Below are positions 22,740 through 34,079 of a stretch of DNA of 64,000 nucleotides, one piece after another (positions within the stretch are counted from its first letter, which is position 1; each line of letters starts with the position of its first letter). This DNA comes from Entophlyctis helioformis (lineage: Eukaryota; Chytridiomycota; Chytridiomycetes; Chytridiales; Chytriomycetaceae), in contig JAHLKH010000028.1 of NCBI GenBank assembly GCA_025526915.1, positions 124,001 through 188,000 of the forward strand. Direction: 5' to 3'. Position numbers and translations under genes: made by a program. The notes under the pieces were generated by a model, which worked only from the letters and a program-made list of their open reading frames with translations, was not told the origin of the DNA and made no database searches.

Positions 22740-24309
22740 ATGGCTGACGCCGCCGCTCCTGCTCCTCCTCCCCCGCCATTCACCGATGGCGGCTTCGCAT
22801 CCACCGGCACGCTGCTGTGGGCCGTCTCGCTCGTGTTCATCATGACGCCTGGCGTCGGTCTGCTGTACTCGGGCATGGCTCGCTCCAAGAACGCGCTGTC
22901 GCTCATCATGACGTCGATGCTCGCCATGGCCATCATCACCTTGCAGGTCCGTGCACTTTGCATTGCCATGCTCTGCCTGGCAATCCACTGCCACGCTCTG
23001 CCTGGCATGCGCTGCCTGGCATCCACCGCCTCGCCAACACCCATCATCGCAGTCACTGACACGCCAGCATCGCAACACCACCTCTCTGCACTGATCTGCC
23101 CTCGTGCAGTGGGTCATCTTTGGCTTCTCATTCACGTTCTCAGAGGGCGGCTCGCCCCTGATGGGCAACTTCCAGTTCGCCGGCCTGCAGAACGTCAGCG
23201 AAAAGGCGCTCAGCGTCGCTCCCGCCATCCCCGGCATCCTCTTTGCCCTGTACCAGATGCAGTTTGCCACGGTCACTCCCGCGCTCATCTTTGGCTCGGT
23301 TGCCGAGCGCATCCGCCTGCTGCCGGCCATGGTCTTCATCTTCGTGTGGAGCACGCTCGTGTACGATCCCGCAGCGTACTGGACGTGGGCATACCGCGGC
23401 TGGCTGCGCAACCTCGACTGTCTCAGCACCACTGCGCTTGACCAGTCGCCGTGCGGTGTCGGCTCGTACGACTATGCCGGAGGCGGTCCCGTGCACATCG
23501 CGTCTGGCTTTGCCGGACTCGCCTACTGCCTGATTCTCGGCAAGCGTCGCCGCGTGGGCCACGACGAGTTCAAGCCGCACAACCTGACCAACGTGTTCCT
23601 CGGCACGGCGCTCATCTGGTTCGGCTGGTTCGGTTTCAACGGCGGCTCTGCAGTCGCCTCGACTCCCCGCGCCGTCATGGCTGCTGCCGTCACGACGATT
23701 GCCGCGTCTGCTGCCGCCGTCACGTGGATGTTCATGGACTATGTGCGCACGGGCAAGTTCTCTGGCCTCGCCTTCTGCTCGGGTGCCGTTGCCGGTCTCG
23801 TTGCCATCACGCCGGCGTCGGGCTTTGTCGCACCGTGGGCGGCCATCGTCATTGGCATCGCAGGCGGCTTCTGCTGCAACTTTGGCACGCGCGTCAAGGA
23901 GGTGCTCGGCTTTGACGACTCGCTCGATGCGTGGGGTCTGCACGCCGTTGGCGGCATTGTTGGCAACATCCTCACGGGTGTGTTTGCGCAAAAGTGGATC
24001 GGCCTGCTCGACGGCACGGCCATCAACGGCGGTGTCATTGACGGCAACCCCAAGCAGCTGCTGTACCAGCTCATTGGCACGGCTGCCATTGCCGCATGGT
24101 CGTTTGTCGGCTCATACATCATCCTATTTGTCATCAACAAGATCCCGGGCCTGCACCTGCGCACGTCCGAGGAGGACGAGGCACTTGGCGGCGATCTTGG
24201 CGAGATGGGCGAGGTTGCATACGAGCTTGTGCCGTCGTCTGATCTTCCCATGATGACGACTGGCCAGACTGCTGTTCTCAAGGACAAGACGACAACTGAG
24301 ACGCTGTGA
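22740..24309 (+). CDS. Ammonium transporter, Amt/Mep/Rh superfamily
   Basis: Two exons (22740-22946 and 23110-24309) encode 468 residues, the usual size for Mep/Amt proteins with 11 membrane spans. It moves ammonium across the plasma membrane. Hallmarks are GVGLLYSGMARSKNAL in TM1, the first pore histidine in GGGPVHIASGFAGL, the signature FGWFGFNGGSA, the second pore histidine in WGLHAVGGIVGNI, and a cytosolic C-tail with the conserved EVLGFDDSLD region before it. The N-terminus is short and Pro-rich (MADAAAPAPPPPP). The intron interrupts TM2. GATA-type sites and a TATA box lie upstream. No frame problem is seen here. Confidence 0.97.
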
Positions 24310-24508
24310 TGGCCCGCGTTGCCGCACGATCTGCAGCTGCATGCGGTGCCAGCACCATACCACACCACACCACATCACATACACCCGCCTTGAACAGCGT
24401 GTACAAACACACAATCACACACATGCGACAATGAATACTCTTTCGTAATGCCACAACGCTTTCTTTATGCACACCAGTGCACATCACACCACTGCCCGTC
24501 ACATTACA
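24310..24508. other. Short convergent intergenic region
   Basis: About 200 bp between the stop codons of the ammonium transporter (+) and the short-chain dehydrogenase (-). Rich in ACACC repeats. It should hold both polyadenylation sites; no gene is seen. Confidence 0.5.
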
Positions 24509-25516
24509 TCACAGCTTGGCGCCAAAGTCGCCTGGTCGGTTGAGCAGCCGTCCTTCCATACCGCCGTTCAGATCAAGCGACACGCCCGTGATGTTGCCCG
24601 ACTGCTCGGCATCGCTCAGGAACACAATGGCCTGCGCCACGTCGGCTGGCTCGGACACCTTCTTGAGCGGCGTGGACGCGAGCGCCTGGAACAGCAGCGA
24701 CGGGTCCTGCATGGCTCGCTGCGCCATCGGCGTGCGGATCCATCCGGGCGACACGGTGTTGACGCGAGCGCGAGGGTGCACCTTGACGATCTCGTTCTTG
24801 AGCGAGAGGGCGAGACCGTACATCATGGCCGTCTTGGTGGCCGAGTAGTCTGCATGCCACGCCTCGCCAAACTTGCCTGCCGTTGACCTGCCGCATTCGT
24901 GTATGTGTGGTGTGTGTCAGCCGGCCAGTGTGCACCGAGTGCATCCATCCCGCCACGCCTGCCCCGCACTCGCCCCACAAACACAATCGACGGCGCCTCG
25001 AGCGCAGCCGTGCCCGCAGCCTCGATGCCGCGCAGGAATGCCCGCACAAACAGAAACGTGCCGTCCAGGTTGACGGCCATGGTGTTGCGCCAGCGGTCCA
25101 GTGGCATGTCCTTAACTCCCACGTCGGCGGCCGGCCAGATGCCGTGGCAGACCACCAGGATCTCGACAGGCCCAAAGGCCGATGCGCACGCCTCGCGCAC
25201 GGCGCTGTCCACGTCGCTCTCGGACGTCACGGCCGCACGGGCAAGCCGGGTCTGCGACGGGAACTGCGCATGCAGCGTCTGTGCGGCGGCGGCATTGCTG
25301 TTGAAGTGCAGTGTGACGAGGCTGCCGCGCTCTGTCGGCCGTTGCAGGTGGTTGGACGGCCGTGTGTGAGTGAGTGCCACTGTGTGGATGGGGCGATGGG
25401 CTGCCAGACGGAGCCGACGGCCAGACCGGGCCACTCACTGACAAAGGCTTCGGCCGTGACAGGCCCACACCGCCGCTTGCGCCAGTGATGAAGACGTGCT
25501 TTGCGCCGAGTCCCAT
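24509..25516 (-). CDS. Short-chain dehydrogenase/reductase (copy 1, frameshift in exon 1)
   Basis: Exons on the minus strand: 25439-25516, 24974-25331 and 24509-24887, about 271 residues. An NAD(P)-dependent oxidoreductase with the nucleotide-binding motif TGASGGVG, the active-site serine in VFVGSTAGKFG, the catalytic pair in YSATK, and NTVSPGWIRTPMA after it. Substrate unknown. Exon 1 is one base shorter than in the second copy (25453-25462 region), which throws GLATAEAF out of frame; the rest reads through. Intron 2 uses a GC donor (GG|GCGAGT at 24973), required to build the conserved GSTAG motif. The gene is the outer member of the inverted duplication visible in this window. Confidence 0.88.
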
Positions 25517-25724
25517 GGTGCTGCGCTGCTCTGCGATGGCTGGCTTGCTGGCTTGCAGGCAACGTTGGATCTGCTGCCGAGCTGCTGGCGACATGCAGCG
25601 GGTTTATTGAGGCACTCTGTCGCTGTGCACTCTCTCGCTGTGCACTCTCTCCTGCCTCGCTGTGCACCTTCCTGATCTGCCGATCCCATGCCTGCCTGCC
25701 TGCGACAGACAGCCGCACGAGAGA

Positions 25725-26783
25725 TCACAGATGGCCGTTGCGCTTGAGCCAGTCGGTGGCCATGAGCGTGGTCTGCACGGCGGGCAGCATGACCAGCCCG
25801 CGCAGGATGTGCTGCTGCAGATCATCGAGCGACAGGTCCACCACTTGAATGTTTTCTGATCGTGCCATACGATGCCAGACCATGCCGTACGGAAGCCATA
25901 CAGATGCCATCGCGCAGCTCGTCAGCAGTGCGATCCCACGCCAGAACACATCGGACAGCCACGCTCACTCACCCTCTGCGTCGCGCTCTCGAGGCGTCAG
26001 GTCGTCGTCGGCATCCAGCACCAAGAACGGCACAAACTTGTTGCGGCACCACTTGAGCTCGGGGATGCCGTCGTGGTCGTCTGGAATGAGACGGATCCAC
26101 ACTCCGTTGTGCAGACGCGCCTCTTCAGACAGCTCGTGCTGCGCCGTCTCGAGGATGCTGCCGCAGACAGCGATCAGCCCAATGCATCCCAATGCGGTCC
26201 AATGCAGTCCAGTGCAGTCCAGCGCAGTCCAGTGTGCACTCACTCCTTGTGCTTGTTTGGATCAAAGCCGCCGGCGGTCAGCGAGTACGTCTGCAGTTGC
26301 CAGGTCAGCGTGTGAGCAGCAGCCAGATCTGGACGCCAGAGTGAGGCGACGGCGTGCCGCACGGTCTCACCATGACATTGGGGCCCTGTGCGTACTCGAT
26401 GATCACACGCACTGTCTTCTGCTCTCGCGGGCTGCCGTCAGCCGTGGCACAGACATGCAGGCACAGCAGGTCCACCAGGTGCGACAGGCGCACCCAAGAG
26501 CATGCGCACCGTCTTGGTGTTGAAGGGAAACACCGTGGCAAACGTCGGCACGTGTGTGTTGTGTCCGGCAACGTCCCTGTGCAGGCAGACCGCCAGCTCG
26601 TCAGATCCGCACAGCAGCATGCATGCACACAGAGCAGCTGCCGCACCAGTCGATCTCTCTGCCGTCGGCAAAGCGCACTCGGCGGCTCCACACGGACAGA
26701 AACCGCTTGTATGTGCGCTCTTCGGCGACAATGGGAAGCTGCTGGCGGCTCTCGACCATGTGGTGCAGGCTCTGCTCCGACAT
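25725..26783 (-). CDS. Nudix hydrolase (copy 1)
   Basis: Six exons on the minus strand: 26647-26783, 26510-26576, 26371-26418, 26244-26290, 25973-26157 and 25725-25855, giving 204 residues. The start ATG (MSEQSLHHMVESRQQLPIV) precedes beta strands resembling NUDT14/ADP-sugar type enzymes: VPTFATVFPFNTKT and TVRVIIEYAQG. The Nudix box is spread over exons 4-5: GGFDPNK...ETAQHELSEEARL, with His in place of the usual Arg of REUXEE. Such enzymes cleave nucleoside diphosphates linked to a second moiety; the substrate is not predictable. Exon lengths are identical to copy 2 and the frame is intact, with a few substitutions (Thr for Ala in EERTYKRF, Ser for Pro in DLSLDD). Divergent from TatD. Confidence 0.85.
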
Positions 26784-26977
26784 GGCTTCGGCCCAGGTGG
26801 CTGCAGGTGGCTTTGCGGCTGTCTGCGTCGGTGTTCTGGCAGGCAGCTCGGCAGGTGTTCTGGCAGGTGGCTTGGCAGGCAGCTTGGAGTGCAGCGCAGC
26901 GCAGCCGCCAAAGTGTCGACCAAGTGCGTGCAAGCGTGTTGCGCGACTTGGCGGCAATCTCGAGCGTGTCCACGGCA

Positions 26978-28163
26978 GCATGGACGGCAACATGGACGGC
27001 AACATGCACGGCTGTGCGCTGGAGCTGGACAGACGGCGCCGCACGCTGCAGCCACGGCCGGCACCGCTCGTCGACTGCCATGCGCACTTTTATCCGCCCA
27101 ACTTCTCGCTGCAGGAGATCCACGAGTGGTCGGCAGCAGCGCAGCAACAGCACCAACGTCGCTGCTTGTGCATCAGGACACGGCCAGCCAGCCGTGCGAC
27201 CCTGCCGTCGTGCTGGTGGTGCCCGAGACGCTCGCCGACTGCCGCACGGTGCTGGACATTGTCGCCAGCGTGCCGGGATACCTGCCGTGTGTGGGTCTGC
27301 ATCCCGTGCAGCCCATGCCACTGCATCCCGTGCAGCCCATGCCACTGCCTCCCGCGCAGCCATGGCCAGCAGACCGCCATCCGACAGTGTCTGCACGGTC
27401 TGCCACGCTGGACGATCTGCAGCCGGTCCTGGATCTGCTGGCGGATCCGGCCGTCACATCCCGCATTGCAGCCATTGGCGAGTGCGGACTGGACTTTTCG
27501 CCGCACGTCTTGGAGGCATCGCTGTCACTGTCGCTCTCTCGCGGCACGGGCGACGGCCAGCCGGCGTGCAGCCAGCCGCAGCCGCAGCCGCAGCCACAGG
27601 CAGCACGAGCAGCAAGAAGAAGGATCCAGCAAGACACGATCACATCAAAGCCGTCCAGCGCCAGATCTTCCAGGCGCACATTGACGCATCGCAGCGGCTG
27701 CACATCCCGCTCAACGTGCACTCGCGCTCAGCCGGCCACCACGCGCTGTCGCAGCTGGCAGCCAGCCAGCCACACCAAGGCGCACTGCTGCACGCCTTTG
27801 ACGGCAAGCCGTCGTACGCCGTGCAGGCGGCCGCTATGCAGGCGCTGCACGACTTTCCGTCGCGGCTCATGTTCTCGGTGGCGCCGATCGTCGTGCGCGA
27901 TGCAGGCATGCAGGCATGGGTGAAGATGGTGCCGCTGGATGCGCTTGTGATCGAGACGGATGCGCCGGCTCTTGCGAGTGTCAAGGGAGCGCGCAACAGC
28001 GTGCGCAATGCGAGCGAGGCCGTGGCGGCCGTGGCGGACATCAAGGGAGTGGATGTTGGCACGGTGAGGCAAGTGACGACGGAGAATGCGGCACGGTCTG
28101 TTTCCGGCTGTGCGCGCGTATCTGGAGTCTCACCACAGCTGGACATCCGACACATTCACCTGA
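26978..28163 (+). pseudogene. TatD-type metal-dependent hydrolase (copy 1, three frameshifts)
   Basis: Corresponds to the intact gene at 61146-62321. The metal-binding motifs are all present but in different frames: DCHAHFY, GECGLDF, NVHSRSAG, HAFDG and ETDAPAL. Relative to copy 2, frame is lost by an 8-bp longer CAG-rich stretch near 27133-27155, a 1-bp difference in a CAGCCG repeat near 27555-27590, and one extra G at about 28094. As written it would give a truncated protein. It may be a true decaying duplicate or an assembly with uncorrected indels; the two repeat-associated changes look like slippage, the extra G like a base-call error. Confidence 0.7.
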
Positions 28164-28407
28164 GCCGCTTCCATGGCACTCGCACGCTGTTGTTGGCAGG
28201 TTGGGCAGTCGGGCAGCTTGTGCAGCTTGGGCAGCTGGAGAGATGACTGGGCTGATGGACATACAAACAGATACTTGAGCAGATGAGCAAGCAGACGGTT
28301 GGCTGGACAGCGGCTTCATTAAATTATTCAACATTTGCAGTCGGTCGAAGAACGCTCAGCAAGGCAGGGCAGCGAGTGGCATGTGCAGAGACAGAAGAAG
28401 ACTGGAT

Positions 28408-28870
28408 CTACTGCATGCGCTGCATGAGCGGCATGGGCGACGTTGCGTTGACTGCAGAGACAGCAGGCGTGTCAGTCAAGGCCAGATCACAGGCAGAGTG
28501 GCGGGGAGAGGTGGGCAACTCACAAAACTTGGGATCCTTCTGTGCGAGTGCGATCAGCTGCTTGGACGACATGCCGATCTTGGAGCTGGGCAGCATGGAC
28601 TGGCGAGCGAGTGCGCTGGACGCAGCAGGAGTGGCTGTGGCAGGCAGGAGTGGCAGTGGCAGTCGAAGGTGCGGCCAGTGTCGAGAGTGTGTCAAGAGTG
28701 TTCTCGAGTGCGAGGGACAGCTTGTCGGCAGCTTCGCTTGCGATTGTGGGAGTGGCCGACTTGCGCTGGAAGACCGCCTTGAGTTTGGACTTGAGGCCGG
28801 CGGGCTTGCTGGGGGACATGATCGGGGCAGCAGGCTGGGCGGTCGAGTGGGCGAGGGCGATGGAAGGCAT
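28408..28870 (-). pseudogene. Orphan small basic protein (copy 1, frameshifted)
   Basis: Exons 28524-28870 and 28408-28451 on the minus strand, equivalent to the intact copy at 60427-60900. A TATA box (TATAAAAG at about 28942-28949, minus strand) lies at the same place as in copy 2. The coding part differs by an 11-bp shortening of a Thr/Ala-coding CTGCCA repeat (28630-28670), not a multiple of three, so the C-terminal half, including the MSSKQLIALAQKDPKF motif, is out of frame. No family recognised. Confidence 0.6.
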
Positions 28871-28959
28871 TTGTGCTGGTTTGGCTGTTTGGCTGGTTTG
28901 GCTGGTTGATGTGAGTGCAACGTCCGTGAATGGCCGGCTTTTATACTCGCTGCGGTGCA

Positions 28960-29849
28960 CAGCACGCACAGCGGAGCACAGCCAGTCAGATGCAGCCAAC
29001 GCATCAGGCATCGAGTGAGTCGAGCGACACGTTGCATTCGTGGCCATCGAGTGACGTGGCATGCCCTTTTCGCCACGTGGCGTGCACAGCCTAGCGAGCG
29101 AAAAAACGCATTGAGGCTTGCAGCATGCAGACTTGAAACTCGGGCCAGCTGTGCCGGTCGGGCCAGTCGGAGCCAGTCGGAGCCAGTTGGGCCACTCAGG
29201 CGAGTCTGATCGTGGTGCACAGCAGCCTGCTCGCCCGCTGCATCCGCCTTTGCTGTCTGGTTGCATGCCCTCTGTGTGTTGCATCCGCTGTGCCACTTGC
29301 CGGCCGCTCTGAATGCAGTCGCTCTCTGCAGCGTGTGCGGCTTGACGGTCGAGGGCAGACAGCAGGGCAGCATGATCCGGTATGCTGCCAGACATGCCGC
29401 TGGCCATCAGTCGTGCGTCCACTGCCGGCGTGTGTCCATTGTGCTGTGTTCAAGTGCTGCACAAACGCCGTCTGTGTGAGTGCACAGCACGATCCACTGC
29501 CACCACACTGCCACATATGCCACCACCAACAGCCATGGCGGTCACCCTTGTGCTTGCGTGTCTGTGGTTGTGTCTGGTTGTGGAGGCTGGCCTGGTCGCT
29601 CAGTAGGCAGCAATCCTCAGCCAGAGTGGCCGCAGCCTGGTGCTCACAACCAGTGCATGGTAGCTGCTCCAAGCTCGAGAACAGCGGGCAGATGCCGCCT
29701 TGACGACCATGAAGACAACAAGAACGATCGCGACGCTGACCAGACATGTGCTCGAGTCGGCACGCCGCTGCTTGTCTGATCTCTGCCATCTGCCGTGCCA
29801 GCCGTCCTCGATGGCTTCTTTCCCAACACATCGCTCGTCGAGATCAACC
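28960..29849. other. Inner part of arm 1: degenerate, possibly an exon remnant
   Basis: No intact gene is seen. The equivalent arm 2 segment has a candidate minus-strand exon (59495-59700). Here, on the plus strand, that frame is broken by one-base losses near 29690 and 29713 and by a premature stop. Contains a short-lived open frame on either strand only. Confidence 0.35.
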
Positions 29850-29856
29850 GTCAACG

Positions 29857-32800
29857 ATGAGTCTGACAGAGAGCAGGCAAGTCGGGCCTCTGTCAGACTC
29901 TGGCAGCGAGGCGACTGACGCAAGATACGCACGCACAGTTTATGATGCTCGTCACCAGCAAGCAGCATGTTCTGGAGGACGTGCTGGGCATCCGCCACTC
30001 GATGCCGCCGAGAGGGCCCGAGGCGGGACAATGGAGCGACGCTTGTCTTGCCCGCCTCGGGCTTGACCGCTCAAGGGCGAACGCTCTCTTTGGCCGCATT
30101 CTGTGAGCCTGCCTTGCACGCACGCACGCTCTGCTGCCTTTGCATGCACCCACGCACTGAGACGCTTGCTGTCGACGGCGCCGCAGGACGGTCTGCACTG
30201 GGCTCGTCGAAGTCGCCAAGCTCGCCGTCTCACCGCAGGGACGAGCTGGTTTCTTTCGCGACGGATCTGGATCGGACTGGTTCAGGCGGCTGACCGAGTC
30301 GGCAGAGGCTCAGCAGGATGCAGCCTGGCTCATTGACTGGGCAGCACGCAGCCTGACTGGCGGCGCTCTGTGTGTTGCTGCCTAACCGGATCTGTCTGCC
30401 AGAGTACCGATGCTGACTCGCACTGGAATGCTTGCAACAGAGAGTGGCACCGGCCCTTCTAGCACTGCACCAGACAGGATGCCTGCCCATGCTCGTTCAA
30501 GTGATGGATGGCGACTTTGGAGAGGTACACGCTGGATGATGGTGACGTGCAGGCAGGCAACTATTGGGATCTAACGAGCGTGTCCAACAAGATCCTGCAT
30601 GCATTAGTCAAGCTCAACAGACTGGATCCCAGTGCTCGCGAGGCAGCCATGTTTGTCGCTTCTCGCCACAGTCTGCTTCTATCCTTGGACGCCTCCTAAC
30701 TCCGTGGATGATTGCCTGACAGCGAGACGTTGCGCAAAATGGTGCGGGATAGCGGTGACGCACAGCGAATGTGCCTTGCGCTTCAGCAGGAGCAAGCATA
30801 TCTCGAGTTGGCACTGCAGCTTGTGTGCAGCTACAATCTGGACATGGTTAGACAACTTGCACGGGTGCACATTGCAATGCAGTTTTGTACACCGGCCTTG
30901 CTTGACATGCTGGCGCGTTTAGGTGTCGTTCTTGAACACGATCGCGGACGAGTCGGCCGGCTGGATCAAAAGCGACGCTGCCTTTTGCCAGAGCTCCATA
31001 GGCCAAGCGCGCGCCATGCTGGCAGCCGTAATCAACGCAGCTGCTGTCCAGGGCAGCATGTCTGCGAATGCAGCTCTTGTCTTCCGTGCATATGCATCCC
31101 TTGCTGTCCTTTGGGGTGTCCAGTTTGACGCGGTAGAGCTGTACAGGTACCTTGCCATGAGCAGTCTCATCCAAGGCCACCAGTAAGCATGACTTTCTCG
31201 GAAGGCTCGACTGTGGACACTGATATGCGACTTACTCTGCCGAGCAGCGCCACACAGATATTCACCAGCTTTATTGTGCTTGTGGCCGACCAAGTGTTTG
31301 CAACCTGCCAGGCAAGCTTGACTGCTTGGTCGAGTTGCATCGCCACGCCGCTTATACATGCAGCGAACACAGGAAGAGGCCAAGGTTGCTTTGCGGAACG
31401 TCCTGCAAAGCGACTTCTCCGAGTATCCGCACGTCCTTGGTGTCTACTTCTTGACAGACCAACCCAAGGAGATCCAAAAGCTGCTCTTCAGCACATTGCG
31501 CATGCCATGCCAGATCCGCCACGAATGCTACCAGGTGCTTCGCAAGTTCTTCAGCCAAGAAGTCTACACGAACAAGCGTCTTGCAGAGACTGCACTAGCG
31601 CTGGCTAGCAAACCATCCGATGTATGTGAAGATCGCGTGGCCTGCTTGGTGCTAGCGTGTGCTGATAAACTGTTGGGCGGCCCGAGCAGATCCTGGAAGA
31701 GGCCGAAGATCTGTCGATCAGCCTCATGTTTCACCTCCTCAAGGCAGGCATCTTTAAGGAGAGCGGCATCGACATCCAGCCGGCCATGTACGCCATCATT
31801 CGCAACTCCAAGCGACAGCATGACCAGCTACCTGGCCTTTTGCGACTCTACGCCAAGAGGTACGCCATGCAGACTCACCTGTAACCATCTGCGCGTCAAA
31901 CTGACAGCCATGCACCCAGCTCGTTCGAGCCAAGTGGCCCATTTTCAAAACTGCCCATCGAGCCAAGCCACATTCTCCACGTCCTTGAATCCAGCATCGG
32001 AGACTACTCGGAGGCTGCGTTGCTGTGCTTTTGCGTCTTGTTCCATCGTCGGCAGTTTTTTGAGCGTACAGGGGCTGCAGCAAGTGAGATTGCCGTGTAC
32101 TGTTCCAGACCAACTGATCGACTGACATGGCAAACGATAGGCACGTACGACGATGAGTTTGTCGACTCTCTGTGTCTGCGGCCCGTGATCGACTTTGCTG
32201 AGCAGCACATCGGAGACTCCAAGCTGTATCCGCAGCTCGTGGGACTCATGTCGATCAGTGTCCAGAATACTTTGAGCCGAGCGTCTTCCTCGACACGTTC
32301 GAGTATGCAACGCCGTTTGACCGTGTGAATCGGTCAGTCAACAGCCACATTCGATCGCCACTCGTGCCCGGCGGCATCGTCACGTCGGATACGTTCGACA
32401 GCATCCTGCTGACAGCCAATGGACTGGTCCTATCAAGCTTTGTTGCTCGCATACATCTGAGCAGGAGAATTTGATCAAAAGTAGGTGGTTGGACGTCTCC
32501 ACCCTGGGACGGTTCATGTTGTATCTGACACCGATCTTTTGCTTTTGCATCAGTTCTCAAGGTGCTCTACGGCCGGCCATGCCGCGTCACGATCCAAGCA
32601 CTGGCGGTCATTCTCAGCCTGATTCAAAAGATGCTTGATGCTCCAGAAGAGACTGCGGGTTCACAACCGCTGTCGTACTGGCTCAAGCAGGTGTGGCTGC
32701 GTCTGCTGCAGTACCATCCGCGTCTTGTGTTTTCACAGACTGTCGCCGTCCTTTCCGACGTGGCCATTGCACGGCATCCATTGGGTGTGCTGTAAGTCCT

Positions 32801-34057
32801 CCTGGCTGGCCGCTTGCTCTTTGGCGGTATACATGGATTGACGTGCCGCGTTTCGCAGTCAGCCTCGAGAAACACAGAATCACGTTGAAGCCGTGCTCAA
32901 GTTGGGACAGCTCTTTGCCCAGCATCCGACGCTGTTCCCTGTGTTCCTGCATGTACGTTTCCAACCAATGCCTGCATTTGCGTGTTGCGATCTGCTCAAA
33001 GCTGACCATCCATCTGGGTCACGACGAACAGCTAATCCGTCTGTCGTCGCTTTCGCTATCTACCAAGATCGGGCGGTCAACGGTGGGCCTGGATGCCCAC
33101 GGTTTCTAGCCGAGCCTATGTCGGTAGCTGACCCGTGCTTGGCAACGATGGCAGGCATTCACGGAACTTCAACGCAAGTCCGCGCTGCTCGCACAAGACG
33201 CCATGATTGTGCAATCACTACTTCAGCTGTGCGACGTGCCAGGAGACGCCAGCAACAAGGAGAATCAGGACAGCAACAGCGACACCGTCGGGCCCACACA
33301 CGCCAAGATTCGTAGTATGACTTGCCAGTTTATCCACCAGATCTTTGTCAATACCGACGTCAAGTCGTTGCAGCTTGTGCACTTTCAGGGATACAACACA
33401 CGCCTTATACCCATGGCCGTTGAGCTGATCCCATCACTGCGTGAGTACAGGCCAACCAGCCAGCCATCACGAATGGCACCACGTGCCTGCTGACATGTGT
33501 CTGGCTCGACGACAGATGTGTGCATTGGCATGGTGCCAGAGATGCTGGCGCGAAACAAACTGTCCTGCGAGCAGTTTGTCTTTACAGTCACGCTCGCCGC
33601 TCATTTGTTTGCAAAGTATCCCCTGCAGCACAGGCAAGTCTGTGTGGCAGCGTGGCAATGTGGCTGTGTGACGGTCGCTGATCTTGATTCCGTGACAGTC
33701 TGGATATTGCGGTCGACCATGTCAAGCCAATGCTTTTCAAGTGGGCACAATCCGCAGTCAGCGACATCGAAAAGTCGCAAATGGCGTTGGCGCAGAGCAG
33801 TCCCGGAGCGCGATCGCATCCTTTGTGCTCTCACAGATATCATGCCAAGCATTGTGACCATCTGCTACGCGTTCAAATCTCGCATGAACGACTTTGTGGA
33901 GATTCTTGGCATCCTGCAGGCGACAATGGTGCCTGGATCCAACATGGACCACGATCCAGCCTTCCAGCAGCTGGAAATTGCTGTCATGCAGGCGCTGGCA
34001 GACATTGCATCCAAGGTGGCGCACGGAACAGTGGGCATCAATAAATCGCTGCAGTGA
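29857..34057 (+). CDS. INTS2: Integrator complex subunit 2 (INTS2) homologue
   Basis: A long helical-repeat protein in many exons. Supported pieces include 29941-30102, 30187-~30371, 30508-30650, 30723-31183, ~31245-31880, 32000-32330, 32553-32793, 32880-32950, 33170-33440, 33515-33632 and 33700-34057; exact ends are approximate and the first exon (ATG 29857) is tentative. The C-terminal third matches metazoan INTS2 clearly: AQDAMIVQSLLQLC and LVHFQGYNTRLIPMAVELIPSL, followed by an I/V-C-I-x-x-V-P-E-M block. INTS2 is a scaffold of Integrator, a nuclear complex that cleaves snRNA and promoter-proximal transcripts. Frame breaks near 30925 and 31352 look like one-base indels. It ends 22 bp before the stop codon of the convergent Dicer gene. 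Confidence 0.8.
29861..29898. repeat. Perfect 11-bp hairpin at the arm 1 junction
   Basis: GTCTGACAGAG (29861-29871) and its exact reverse complement CTCTGTCAGAC (29888-29898) with a 16-nt spacer. It begins 12 bp beyond the inner edge of the inverted duplication. Confidence 0.6.
30016..30062. repeat. Perfect 12-bp GC-rich hairpin
   Basis: GCCCGAGGCGGG (30016-30027) and CCCGCCTCGGGC (30051-30062) with a 23-nt loop, inside a predicted INTS2 exon and about 170 bp from the duplication junction. Confidence 0.6.
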
Positions 34058-34079
34058 TAGGGTACAATGGAATGTATGT

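Larger units (their letters stand above)
25290..29849 (+). repeat. Inverted duplication, arm 1
   Basis: Matches the reverse complement of 59425-64000 almost base for base, with scattered substitutions and small indels. The inner edge is sharp: both arms share GAGATCAACC (29840-29849), after which arm 1 continues GTCAACGATG and arm 2 ATCTGGGTCA. The outer limit is set only by the end of the window (64000 pairs with about 25290), so the true arm may extend leftward over the SDR and beyond. It contains SDR exon 1 and part of exon 2, Nudix, TatD, an orphan small gene and a poorly understood inner segment. Confidence 0.93.

Noticed and set aside
21624..22845. Long open frames on both strands upstream of the ammonium transporter
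   Set aside because: Both are low-complexity, have no recognisable domain, and overlap each other; GC-rich DNA gives long chance frames.
25290..29849. Transposable element as the cause of the inverted repeat
   Set aside because: The arms carry ordinary intron-containing cellular genes. No transposase, reverse transcriptase, terminal repeats or target-site duplication is visible at the inner edges.
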